DNA of 35,591 bases, taken from assembly GCA_018829185.1 (NCBI GenBank), contig JAHJUI010000011.1:1-35591 (forward strand). Direction: 5' to 3'. The first letter of the stretch is position 1. Every line of letters starts with the position of its first letter. The translations under genes and the position numbers were made by a program. Below, piece by piece: positions 1 to 8,980 of this stretch. Below the pieces are notes generated by a model. The model had not been told where the DNA came from. It did no database searches and worked only from the letters and a program-made list of their open reading frames with translations. The stretch comes from Nanobdellota archaeon (GTDB lineage: Archaea > Nanobdellota > Nanobdellia > SCGC-AAA011-G17 > PNOQ01).

Positions 1-4
1 ACAA

Positions 5-22
5 ACCAAAAGCCTTATATAA
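5..22 (+). promoter_or_regulatory. Archaeal BRE/TATA promoter of the cold-shock gene
   Basis: ACCAAAAGCCTTATATAA about 40 nt upstream of the ATG at 60; the same ACCAAAAG+TATA block occurs at 10848 and 12719. Confidence 0.6.
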
Positions 23-59
23 GCAAATAAATGGCTAATTCTGAGGTAAACTTACTAAA

Positions 60-257
60 ATGAAAGGAACAGTAAAATTTTTCAATAGAAGTAAAGGCTT
101 CGGATTTATCGCTGGTGAGGATGGAAAAGAATATTTCGTTCATTCAACTGGTCTTAAAGAAGGCGTCTCTATTAATGAAAATGACTTAGTCACCTTCGAT
201 GTAACTGAAGGCGATAGAGGACCAAAAGCTGAAAATGTTGAATTAGCATCAGAGTAA
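60..257 (+). CDS. Cold-shock domain protein (CspA-like)
   Basis: MKGTVKFFNRSKGFGFI..GKEYFVHST contains RNP1/RNP2-like motifs (KGFGFI, YFVHST); 65 aa. Confidence 0.95.
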   Translation: MKGTVKFFNRSKGFGFIAGEDGKEYFVHSTGLKEGVSINENDLVTFDVTEGDRGPKAENVELASE

Positions 258-399
258 AGGTAGCTTAAATAAACAATTTCTATAAATTATTTTTATTTGT
301 TTTTTATTTTTAATCAATAGTAGTGTGAACCAAAAAGATTTATGGTTGTTTTGTACTAAATGGTTAGATTTATAATAATTTCTGGTTTATCTAATTAAA

Positions 400-1332
400 A
401 TGGTAGTTATTTACACTCAAGAAGACTTAGATAAAGTGGAAGAACAGATGAGAAGTTATGAATCCAAGCTGGCTTCTGACATTTGGAACATTCTTGGGTT
501 GGATGGAAAAAAGTGGAGTGGTGATTCTAAGGTTATTAAAGATTCTCCAATAATTAGATTTACCCCCGCTAATTTAGATACATTAGAAAAAATTTGCTGC
601 GATGTTTATTTTGTTCCGGAAAAAGACCCTTCAGACCCTTCAAAAAAAGGGGTTTTATTTGACCTTGGAGATCCGTTTTCAACAAAGGCATTAATAGAAA
701 GTTTAGATTTTTTAGGTTATGGTTTGGAAGATATTGGTGCTGTTTATCTTACGCATATGCATGCCGATCATTGCGGGAATATTTCCCAATTACTAAATTC
801 TATTAAAAAAGGACCTCCTGTTTTGATGCCCCAACAAGAATTTAATGTTTATCACGAAAATCCACTTGATGTTTTAGAACCTTCTTTTCGTTGGAAACAC
901 AAGGGCGATGAAGAATATGTTAATCCAAATAATGGATTATTATTAAAAGATCCTAGTAAGTATGACGGACAATTAAAAGTTCTTAGAGATGGGAAAATTG
1001 TTAATGGGTTTAGGCATAAAAGGGTTGAACTGAGTGATTTATCTAATCTTTGCGAAGGAGAATTAGGGTATGCCGTTTTTGATCAGCATCATCAGGCAGG
1101 AGATACTGTGTATGTTTTAGGTAATTTTATTTTTTTAGGTGATGCTTTGGGCTTGCGGACTGGGCCCTTAGGTAATAAAGATAAATATGCTTACTCAGCT
1201 AATGTAAAAAGGATTAAACGTTGGGTGGTTAAGGGTATGTCAAAAGGATTCATCCCTTGTTTGGGTCATAGTGCAGCATATATTGGTAGTAAAGATATAA
1301 GCCCCGCACAAAGTTCTGTATTTGTAGGTTAA
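400..1332 (+). CDS. MBL-fold metallo-hydrolase
   Basis: YLTHMHADHCGN (HxHxDH) motif plus downstream DQHHQAGD and FLGDALGL; TATA-like element about 30 nt upstream suggests a leaderless transcript. Confidence 0.85.
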   Translation: MVVIYTQEDLDKVEEQMRSYESKLASDIWNILGLDGKKWSGDSKVIKDSPIIRFTPANLDTLEKICCDVYFVPEKDPSDPSKKGVLFDLGDPFSTKALIESLDFLGYGLEDIGAVYLTHMHADHCGNISQLLNSIKKGPPVLMPQQEFNVYHENPLDVLEPSFRWKHKGDEEYVNPNNGLLLKDPSKYDGQLKVLRDGKIVNGFRHKRVELSDLSNLCEGELGYAVFDQHHQAGDTVYVLGNFIFLGDALGLRTGPLGNKDKYAYSANVKRIKRWVVKGMSKGFIPCLGHSAAYIGSKDISPAQSSVFVG

Positions 1333-1334
1333 TA

Positions 1335-1733
1335 TTAAACATCAACAATACATTGAACATTAAACTTTTTATCTTTCCAATATTTTAAACCAGAATAAGT
1401 TGCTGCTTTGACTTCAATCTTTGGTTTATGTTTTTTAATATCTATTTCTTCACCATAAACTGTTGCTTTTAATGTATTTTCTTTTATTTTAACTTCAAAT
1501 TTAGAGAAAAACATGTTTTCAATATCTTTTTTAGCTAAAAGAGCGTTTAACCATTCAACAAATAAAGCTGCAGTGTCATCTGCTTCACATTTAATTGTTA
1601 TTTTTTTAATGGGTTTTACATCTGAAACCATTAATTCAAATAAAGCTTTTGCGCCTTCTTCAAACATTTTGTTTAAACTATCTGAATTAACTAGGATGCC
1701 TACATCTGCTTCATGTTCTAGGAATTTGTACAT
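1335..1733 (-). CDS. Archease
   Basis: MYKFLEHEADVGILV..LFELMV..DDTAALFVEWLNALLAKKD..GEEIDIKKHKPKIEVKAATYSGL..VQCIVDV matches archease features. Confidence 0.9.
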   Translation of the reverse strand: MYKFLEHEADVGILVNSDSLNKMFEEGAKALFELMVSDVKPIKKITIKCEADDTAALFVEWLNALLAKKDIENMFFSKFEVKIKENTLKATVYGEEIDIKKHKPKIEVKAATYSGLKYWKDKKFNVQCIVDV

Positions 1734-1788
1734 AAGATTAATTGAAATACTAACTTTTATAAGTTTTTTCTTATTCCTGTTTTTTACA

Positions 1789-2748
1789 ATGATGTCTGAT
1801 GAAAGTAAAATAAGGCTTGCGGGTAATCCTAATTTAACACAGGGGGATCGGGTTTTAACTAAAATAGCTTCTGGAAAAGTAAGAAGATATGATGTAAATA
1901 ATCCTCATCTTTTATCAGATAGAGTTAATGAAGGAGAAATTAGAAAAGTTTTAACTGATCTTAGGTGGGTTGTGACTAGTTTAGATTATTCTTTAATGGA
2001 ATCTCCTGCTGCAACAACAGCTTACTCTAATGCATTATCAATTCCCTTTAATATTAAACATCCAAGAGCGATTCCTTGGTATTTTAGAACCGCTTTTAGG
2101 TTAGCAACGGATAAACTTAGAGAAACAGGAAAATCATCACATAGTAAAAGTTGGAAAGAATATGTGGAATTTGCTTTTATGGAAAGAGAGAAAGACGGGA
2201 GTTTATGTTATAATCGGGTTACTGGAGAACCAGTTTTAAAGGAAGTAGAAAAACAAGAACTTTGGAGAAGATGGCCCATAGAAAGAATATCAGCTTTAGC
2301 TTATCCGGGATCTATTGAATTTATGAATGCTTTGTTTGAAGTAAATTTGGGATTAGAGGCAATAATAGCAACCGAAGATATAGAACCAATTGCCAAAAAA
2401 GCAATGCATCTTATGATTGATTTTGATGATCCAGCCCAGGCAGGAGAAAGAATTTCTTTTGAAGCTTATGGAACTGCAAATTGGGCAGGGGGAAGTGGAT
2501 TAATGAAAGCGATTACCGATAGGATGGATTTAAATCCAGGAAATTTATTGTATATTTGGGATAATAAACCAGAAGGATGGAATGTATTTGATTTGAAGAA
2601 GAGATATGGATTTGATAGAGTTTTGGGATTAAGGGTTGTAAATCCTGGAAAGGATTCTAGTTCTTTGTCAATGTCAACAGATATAACAGTTTACAAAAAT
2701 TTTACCTCTTTAAGGGAATATTTTCCTGAAAGGGATATGGCTGGTTAA
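1789..2748 (+). CDS. Hypothetical protein, possibly HAD-like C-terminal half
   Basis: The track ORF starts at 1513 but overlaps archease antisense; ATG 1789 is in frame and lies outside the archease gene. YPGSIEFMNALFEVNLGLEAIIAT is HAD-like. Confidence 0.5.
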   Translation: MMSDESKIRLAGNPNLTQGDRVLTKIASGKVRRYDVNNPHLLSDRVNEGEIRKVLTDLRWVVTSLDYSLMESPAATTAYSNALSIPFNIKHPRAIPWYFRTAFRLATDKLRETGKSSHSKSWKEYVEFAFMEREKDGSLCYNRVTGEPVLKEVEKQELWRRWPIERISALAYPGSIEFMNALFEVNLGLEAIIATEDIEPIAKKAMHLMIDFDDPAQAGERISFEAYGTANWAGGSGLMKAITDRMDLNPGNLLYIWDNKPEGWNVFDLKKRYGFDRVLGLRVVNPGKDSSSLSMSTDITVYKNFTSLREYFPERDMAG

Positions 2749-2819
2749 TTATCTCTTAAATCACCAAAATCTTTATTAATTAACTTAGACTTCTAAAAAT
2801 TAGAAAAAAGGGGAAAGTA

Positions 2820-3458
2820 ATGACAAATATATTTACAAAATTTCTACAAACACTGTTTGGTGGATTATTTAGAAAGAAACCCCATGTTAAGATTGGGTTA
2901 TATGGCCCACCGAATGCAGGAAAAACAACATTAGCAAATAGAATTTGCCATGATTGGTTAGGGGAAGATATTGATATGGGTGCTGTTTCTAAGATTCCAC
3001 ATGAAACTAGGGAAATTCAAGTTAAGGAACATGTTGATATTAAACAAGATGGTAAGGAAATTACTTTTAATTTAATTGATACGCCTGGAATTGCAACTAA
3101 GATTGATTATCAAGATTTTATGAAATTTAAAATGAGTAAAAAATTAGCTCAAGCAAGAGCAAAGGAAGCAACTAAAGGAGTTATTGAAGCTATTAGATGG
3201 TTAGATGATATGGATTGTGTTTTAGTTGTTTTAGATGCAACAAAAAATCCATATTCACAAGTTAATATTACAATCATAGGAAATTTAGCAGCTAGAGACA
3301 TCCCAGTTTTGATTGTTGCAAATAAGATAGATTTAAAAAAAGCAAATATTAAAAAAATAGAGGCAGCATTCCCTCAATATAATGTTATTGGAATATCTGC
3401 TGAAAAGGGAAAAAATATGGAGCAGTTTTATAAAACTATTGTAAAGTTGGTGAAATAA
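2820..3458 (+). CDS. Era-like Ras-superfamily GTPase (ArvA/OapA-like)
   Basis: G1 GPPNAGKTT, G3 DTPG, G4 NKID, G5 SAEK; followed directly by the DUF2073 and Zn-ribbon genes; SD-like ggggaaag. Confidence 0.85.
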   Translation: MTNIFTKFLQTLFGGLFRKKPHVKIGLYGPPNAGKTTLANRICHDWLGEDIDMGAVSKIPHETREIQVKEHVDIKQDGKEITFNLIDTPGIATKIDYQDFMKFKMSKKLAQARAKEATKGVIEAIRWLDDMDCVLVVLDATKNPYSQVNITIIGNLAARDIPVLIVANKIDLKKANIKKIEAAFPQYNVIGISAEKGKNMEQFYKTIVKLVK

Positions 3459-3461
3459 AAG

Positions 3462-3851
3462 ATGGTTACAATACAATATTTACCTTATCTTGAACATGGT
3501 AGTTTAGACTCTGAAGAAAAAATTAAAAAGTTGTTGAAGTTAGTTAAAGAAGACAAAATTCTTATGATGGAAGGAAGATTAAGTCCTGTTGAAGAAGCTA
3601 AATTAATTGAAAGAACAATGGAAGAGATTTCTAAGAATTTTAAGGGTGTTGAAATTTGTACTATTTACCCAAATGGAAATGGTAACAAGAAAAAACAAGA
3701 ATTTTGGAGTAAAGTGAAATTAGGATTTTTTAATATGGTGTTAGGGAGTAGACAGGGTGTTACTATTATAGGTCCAGCAAGTTTAATTAAAGAAATTAAA
3801 AGAGATCCTAATAAAATAGAATTGTTAATGAAAAATAAGAGGAAAAGGTAA
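3462..3851 (+). CDS. DUF2073 family protein (OapB/ArvB-like)
   Basis: 129 aa directly between the GTPase and Zn-ribbon genes; MEGRLSPVEEAKLIERTMEEI..FKGVEICTI; typical archaeal neighbourhood. Confidence 0.75.
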   Translation: MVTIQYLPYLEHGSLDSEEKIKKLLKLVKEDKILMMEGRLSPVEEAKLIERTMEEISKNFKGVEICTIYPNGNGNKKKQEFWSKVKLGFFNMVLGSRQGVTIIGPASLIKEIKRDPNKIELLMKNKRKR

Positions 3852-4232
3852 ATGCCCCACCAATGTGTAAGATGTGGAAATGTTTATGATGATGGTTCTA
3901 AAGAATTATTAAAGGGATGTAATTGTGGAAGTAAATTCTTTTTCTTTATTAAAAAAGAAAATATTGATGCAGCTAAAAAATTAAGTTCTGAATTAACAAA
4001 AGATGAAAGAGAACAAATTGAAAAAGATGTAATTGATATTGTTGGTTCTAAAGTTGATGAAGGGGAACCGGTTTTTTTGGATATTGAATCTATTCGTGTT
4101 TTAAAACCTGGTAAATATGAATTGGATTTAATTGATTTATTTAGGGGAAAACCTTTGGTGTATAAGATTGAGGATGGCAAATATATTATTGATTTAGTTT
4201 CTACGTTTGAAGCTAAAAATAAAAAGAATTGA
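3852..4232 (+). CDS. Zn-ribbon protein (OapC/ArvC-like)
   Basis: MPHQCVRCGNVYDDGSKELLKGCNCGSKFFFF: N-terminal CxxC..CxC ribbon; abuts the preceding gene. Confidence 0.8.
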   Translation: MPHQCVRCGNVYDDGSKELLKGCNCGSKFFFFIKKENIDAAKKLSSELTKDEREQIEKDVIDIVGSKVDEGEPVFLDIESIRVLKPGKYELDLIDLFRGKPLVYKIEDGKYIIDLVSTFEAKNKKN

Positions 4233-4253
4233 TGTAACTACTTCTGAGAGATA

Positions 4254-4286
4254 ACAAATAGAAAGATTTATAAAGGGTAAATTTTA
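4254..4286 (+). promoter_or_regulatory. Promoter block, 32/33 identical to 29846-29878
   Basis: ACAAATAGAAAGATTTATAAAGGGTAAATTTTA; TATA box about 30 nt upstream of ATG 4300. Confidence 0.75.
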
Positions 4287-4299
4287 GTTTTATACCAAG

Positions 4300-5499
4300 A
4301 TGAAATGGTTTATTATTCTTTTAATATTTGTATTATTAATTAGTTTAGTGCCAACTTCACAAGGTTTAGTTCCAAGTTCTCAGGAGATTACTGAAGAAGC
4401 TTCTACTTGTGGTGGAGATGCTCCTGGAATGTCAAATCCAGCTGCTGTTTATTGTATAGAATTAGGATATTCTTATGATAATGGTTTTTGTGTTTTTAAC
4501 AAAAATGAGAGATGTGAAGAATGGGCATTTTTACAAGGAAAATGTGGACAAAAATATTCTGTTTGTTCTACATTAGGTTTAAAGACCAAAATTAAAACTG
4601 ATGGTCAAAATCCTTTTACTCAAGAATATGTTGTTTGTACTTCTGGAAGAAAAGAAGTTGCTTCTGCTACTGATATGATTAATCTTAGTGAAAAATCAAC
4701 TAAAGGTTTCCAAGAAATTGTAGAAAAAGAAACAACTAAAAGAAAAGTTGAAAAGAAAATTGCTTTGCCTTTTGAATTTGATTGGAGAAATCATCGGGGC
4801 GAAGATTGGACAACTTCTGTAAAGAATCAAGGTACATGTGGAAGTTGCTGGGCTTTTGCAACTGTTGGTATTGTTGAGTCTGCCTATAATATATATAATA
4901 ATAATCCAGATTTAGATTTAGCAGAAGAATATTTAGTTTCTGATTGTCATTTGCAATATGGTTGGCAAACTTGTTGCGGAGGTTTTCAGCAATATGCATT
5001 AGATTTTATTCAAAGTGAAGGAATCCCAGATGAAGAATGTATGAATTATGTTTCTGGAAGTGGATGTTATTGCATTAGTGGAGCTTGTAATGCAAATTGT
5101 GAATATAGTTCTACATTACCTAGAACTTGTGCTGATACCACCTGTGACGATCGGTGTGAAGATTGGGATGAAAGATTGTATGATATTAATGATGCTACTT
5201 ACTTTAATATGAATTCTTCATTATCAAAAGATGAAATAAAACAATTTATTATTGAAAAAGGACCAGTTGCATCTAATATGTTATTTGGTTATGGTTATTG
5301 GGATGGAGATGTTTACAAATGTGAAAGTGCTTCACATGTTAACCATGCTGTTATTTTGGTTGGTTATAATGATATTGATAATTATTGGATTGTAAAGAAT
5401 AGTTATGGAGCTGGTTTTGGGGATGAAGGTTACTTTAAAGTTGCTTATGGTAATTGTTTTATTGATACTCCTGCTTGGCTTTCTTATGTTGAGCTTTAG
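4300..5499 (+). CDS. Secreted C1A (papain-like) cysteine protease
   Basis: Signal peptide; FDWRNHRGEDWTTSVKNQGTCGSCWAFATVGIVESAY; HAVILVGYND (His) and YWIVKNSYGAGFGDEGYFKV (Asn). Confidence 0.95.
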   Translation: MKWFIILLIFVLLISLVPTSQGLVPSSQEITEEASTCGGDAPGMSNPAAVYCIELGYSYDNGFCVFNKNERCEEWAFLQGKCGQKYSVCSTLGLKTKIKTDGQNPFTQEYVVCTSGRKEVASATDMINLSEKSTKGFQEIVEKETTKRKVEKKIALPFEFDWRNHRGEDWTTSVKNQGTCGSCWAFATVGIVESAYNIYNNNPDLDLAEEYLVSDCHLQYGWQTCCGGFQQYALDFIQSEGIPDEECMNYVSGSGCYCISGACNANCEYSSTLPRTCADTTCDDRCEDWDERLYDINDATYFNMNSSLSKDEIKQFIIEKGPVASNMLFGYGYWDGDVYKCESASHVNHAVILVGYNDIDNYWIVKNSYGAGFGDEGYFKVAYGNCFIDTPAWLSYVEL

Positions 5500-5545
5500 A
5501 AAGGTTTAAATATATTTATTTCTTAGTAATTCTGAGGTGATTTAC

Positions 5546-7074
5546 TTGAAAAAATTAGGTTTATTATTAGTATTATTTTTGTTTATAATAAATATTTCTA
5601 TGGCATATGAATCTTTTATGCCTAGTTTTGCTATAGGTTCGGATGATAATGCTTATATTACGTGGGTGACATATAATCAAGATCCAGATGGAATTTATTA
5701 CTCCAAACACAGCGGTGTTGATGGGAGTCCTTTAGTAATGGAACCATTTATTGTTTCAGAAGTAAATGGCGCTGAAACTCCTTGGGTAGATGTTGATTCA
5801 AATGGAGATTCACATGTTGTTTGGACTGAGTATAGTCAGGATGGGCTTCTTTTTATGCTAAAGTGAGTGGATCTACTGGTGAAGTGATTAGGGAACTTAG
5901 AATTGAGGAAGGTGTAGGAGGATATACTTTTAGGGTAGCTTCAGTTGCAGTTGACGCTAACGGAGATGCGCACATAGTAGCTCATAATTATTATGATCAT
6001 AAACTTTATTATTATAAAATTGATGGTGTTACTGGGGGAGAAATAGTAAGTAAAATAATGATAAATACTGGTTCTTCTACTTGGCCAGACCAGTATGCAG
6101 ATTTGGATATTGATTCTTCAGGAGATGTTCACATAGTTTGGGCTGATGCCTTTGATGATTTACTTATGAAATACATTAAATTAGATGGTGACAATGGAAA
6201 TGTTTTGATTACCCAAAAGACACTCTATAATGGGGCAGGCGATGGATATGCTTCTGATTCAGCCATAGCAGTTGATGTTAATGGTGATGTGCATGTGGTT
6301 TGGGAATACGATAAAACGGCGGGTAATTATGATTTGATAAGTTATATTAAAGTAGATGGAACTACAGGAATTCCAATTATTCCAAGGATGGAAGTTAACT
6401 TTTCTTATACTAATTACCATTATAGGGATTATGTGCCGGATGTGGCAGTAGATTTTGAAGGTAATGTTCACATTGCTACTAGGTTTAAGTATGATTATGG
6501 AGATCCTTGGATAAGATATATAAAAATGGATGGAGATACTGCAGAAGATATAATCCCAGAGTTTAGAGTTACTGATGTAACTGCTGATCCTTATGTTGGT
6601 GTTTTGGATGTTGATTCAGTTGGGGATGTACATATTGTTTATCAAGATGACAATATTACTGGCGGAGATAGCTTTTTGGTTTACACTAAATTGAGTGGAA
6701 CAGATGCAAGTGTCATATTTGGTGATCAACCAATTGGTGATGTAGGAACAGGAATTCCAGAATGTGATTTAGGATTAGAATATGTTGTCCAATGTGGAGA
6801 AGTTTTTAATCCAGATTGTTTTGCAAATGATTGGGCGTGTTGTAGTGATGACCCCGGAGAATACTTAATAGAAGAAAATGGAGTAAAGAGATGTTGCAAT
6901 AATCCAAATGATAGAATAAATGCACAAGGTAATTGTGTAATGCCCACTTCAAAAATAAAGAAGACAGCTATGCCTAGATTTTCACCTCAAGAAGGATATA
7001 GTTGGTTATTGCCATTTGGAATTTTAATTGTAATATCTGTTTTGATTTATTTCTTTACAGTTAAGAAGAAATAA
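5546..7074 (+). CDS. Secreted repeat (beta-propeller-like) surface protein with C-terminal TM anchor; frameshift near 5850
   Basis: Probable TTG start 5546 behind SD gaggtga. Repeats of VDxxGDxHxVW..LxYxKxDGxTGxxI continue across two ORFs (5537-5866, 5863-7074) joined by a -1 shift at C-TTTTT-A. C-term LLPFGILIVISVLIYFFTVKKK. Confidence 0.75.
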
Positions 7075-7098
7075 TTTCTTTTTTCTTTTTCTTATTTT
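7075..7098 (+). terminator. T-rich archaeal terminator
   Basis: tttcttttttctttttcttattt immediately after the stop at 7074. Confidence 0.5.
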
Positions 7099-7136
7099 TG
7101 ATAAAGTTTAAATACTTTAAATTCTAAAAGGAGATT

Positions 7137-7703
7137 ATGGATGAATATCTAAGGGGCGAAATCCTTAAAGTTTTAAGAGCTACTTATAAGGCAGTTAAAA
7201 AGAAAGATATTGTTAAATTAAATGCTTTAAGTGATAAGTTAACTCATAGCTCTAGTATTTATCAAGATAAATATTCTATTGGTGTTGCTGTTTTAGTTTA
7301 TTCTTTATTTAAAATTATAGAAAAGAACGAACATAGAGTTTACAAAGATTGGGATAAGTTCTATGAAGAAATAAAAAGACTTTTGTTACATGCTATAATT
7401 CATCTTAAGAAAGATCAAATTAAGAGTTTTGAACACTTTATAAAAAGAATTATGGACACTATGAAAAAACAAGATCAAAATGTTGGTTTGTTTGTTCAAA
7501 AAATAATAGAATCTTCTAAAGTAAAAAAAGGAAGCAAATTATATGAACATGGTTTATCCTCCGGATTAGTTGCGGAATTGTTGGGAGTTACTCAATGGGA
7601 ATTAATGGATTATGTGGGGGTCAAGCAAGTTAAATATTATACTCCAAGTTCTTCTATTAAACAAAGATTGGCTTTTACAAGGAGGATTTTTAATTTAAAA
7701 TGA
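7137..7703 (+). CDS. Conserved hypothetical with C-terminal HTH-like segment
   Basis: SD aaaggag; SSGLVAELLGVTQWELMDYVG near the C-terminus; 4-nt overlap with the PIN gene. Confidence 0.6.
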   Translation: MDEYLRGEILKVLRATYKAVKKKDIVKLNALSDKLTHSSSIYQDKYSIGVAVLVYSLFKIIEKNEHRVYKDWDKFYEEIKRLLLHAIIHLKKDQIKSFEHFIKRIMDTMKKQDQNVGLFVQKIIESSKVKKGSKLYEHGLSSGLVAELLGVTQWELMDYVGVKQVKYYTPSSSIKQRLAFTRRIFNLK

Positions 7704-8401
7704 AAAGTTTAGTTTTTGATTCAAGTTCAATAATTAGTTTGGCTACTAATAATTTGTTATGGCTTTTGAGACCTTTGAAAAAACAGTTTAAAGGGGATTT
7801 TTATATTTCTAAATCTATTAAACATGAGATTGTGGATCATCCTATGACCACTAAGAGATTTAAGTTTGAAGCTTTAGTTATTGAAGATTTAATTGAAGAA
7901 GGTTATTTAAAATTACATTATGATAAACAAATTGAAAGAGATGCAGAAAAGTTAATTGAAATTTCTAAAAAAATATTTAATGCAAGGGGCAGAGACCTTA
8001 CTTTGGTTCAGAAAGCAGAAGTTGAAGGTTTGTTATTAGCTAAACATTTGAAATCAGAAGCCTTTGTTGTTGATGAGAGAACTATGAGATTGTTGATTGA
8101 AGCTCCAGAAAACGTAAGAAAAATATTACAAAGTAAATTACATACCCAAATTCATTTTAATAAAAATAATTTAGATGAGTTTAGAAAAAGAGTTAACGGA
8201 GTTAAAATTATTAGAAGTACAGAATTGGCTTTAGTTGCTTTTGACATGAAATTGTTGGATAAATATATTACTGTTAATAAAATCCTTAAGAAAAGTAAGA
8301 AAAAAGCTTTACTTGAAGGGGTTCTTTGGGGTTTGAAATTAAAAGGTTGTTCTATTTCTCCGGAAGAAATAAATGAAATTCTAAGAGAAAAATTTAAATG
8401 A
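7700..8401 (+). CDS. PIN-domain-like protein
   Basis: N-term MKSLVFDSSSIISLA (PIN Asp motif), ISKSIKHEIVDHP, later EAFVVDERTMR. Confidence 0.65.
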   Translation: MKSLVFDSSSIISLATNNLLWLLRPLKKQFKGDFYISKSIKHEIVDHPMTTKRFKFEALVIEDLIEEGYLKLHYDKQIERDAEKLIEISKKIFNARGRDLTLVQKAEVEGLLLAKHLKSEAFVVDERTMRLLIEAPENVRKILQSKLHTQIHFNKNNLDEFRKRVNGVKIIRSTELALVAFDMKLLDKYITVNKILKKSKKKALLEGVLWGLKLKGCSISPEEINEILREKFK

Positions 8402-8955
8402 AAAGATGTCCTTGGCCTGGAAATGATGCCTTGATGGTTAAATATCATGATGAAGAATGGGGAATTCCATTACATGGTGACAGGAAGTTATTTGAGTTTT
8501 TAATTTTGGATGCTTTTCAAGCTGGATTAAATTGGAAAATAATTTTACATAAACGTAATAACTTTGAGAAAGCTTTTGATAAGTTTAATGCGAAGAGAAT
8601 CGCTAAATATAATGAGAAAGATTTTGAAAGATTAATGAATGATGCTGGAATAATTAGGAATCGGTTAAAGATTGGGGCTGCGATTACTAATGCTCAGAAA
8701 TTTTTAGAAATTAAGAAAGAGTTTGGTTCTTTTGATAAATATATTTGGCAATTTACTAATTATAAAACAATTGATAATAAATGTAAAATTTTGAAAGATA
8801 TTCCAGTTATTTCTAAAGAATCTGATGAGATGTCTAAAGATTTGAAAAAGAGGGGCTTTAAGTTTGTTGGCTCTACAATCTGTTATGCTTTTATGCAAGC
8901 TGCTGGGATGGTTAATGATCATACTATAGATTGTTTTAGATACAGAAAAACTTAA
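8398..8955 (+). CDS. tag: DNA-3-methyladenine glycosylase I
   Basis: MKRCPWPGNDALMVKYHDEEWGIPLHGDRKLFEFLILDAFQAGLNW..KKRGFKFVGSTICYAFMQAAGMVNDH. Confidence 0.92.
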   Translation: MKRCPWPGNDALMVKYHDEEWGIPLHGDRKLFEFLILDAFQAGLNWKIILHKRNNFEKAFDKFNAKRIAKYNEKDFERLMNDAGIIRNRLKIGAAITNAQKFLEIKKEFGSFDKYIWQFTNYKTIDNKCKILKDIPVISKESDEMSKDLKKRGFKFVGSTICYAFMQAAGMVNDHTIDCFRYRKT

Positions 8956-8980
8956 ATAGGTTATTTTTTATATTTTATAT

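Noticed and set aside
1513-1788. N-terminal 92-aa extension of ORF 1513-2748
   Set aside because: Antisense to archease; start at 1789 is in frame and sits in the archease upstream region
3884-4180. Minus-strand 98-aa ORF
   Set aside because: Fully antisense to the Zn-ribbon gene, with no SD or recognisable domain
8152-8448. Minus-strand ORF spanning the PIN/tag junction, possible antisense regulator
   Set aside because: No promoter or SD evidence; explained by codon bias of the opposite strand
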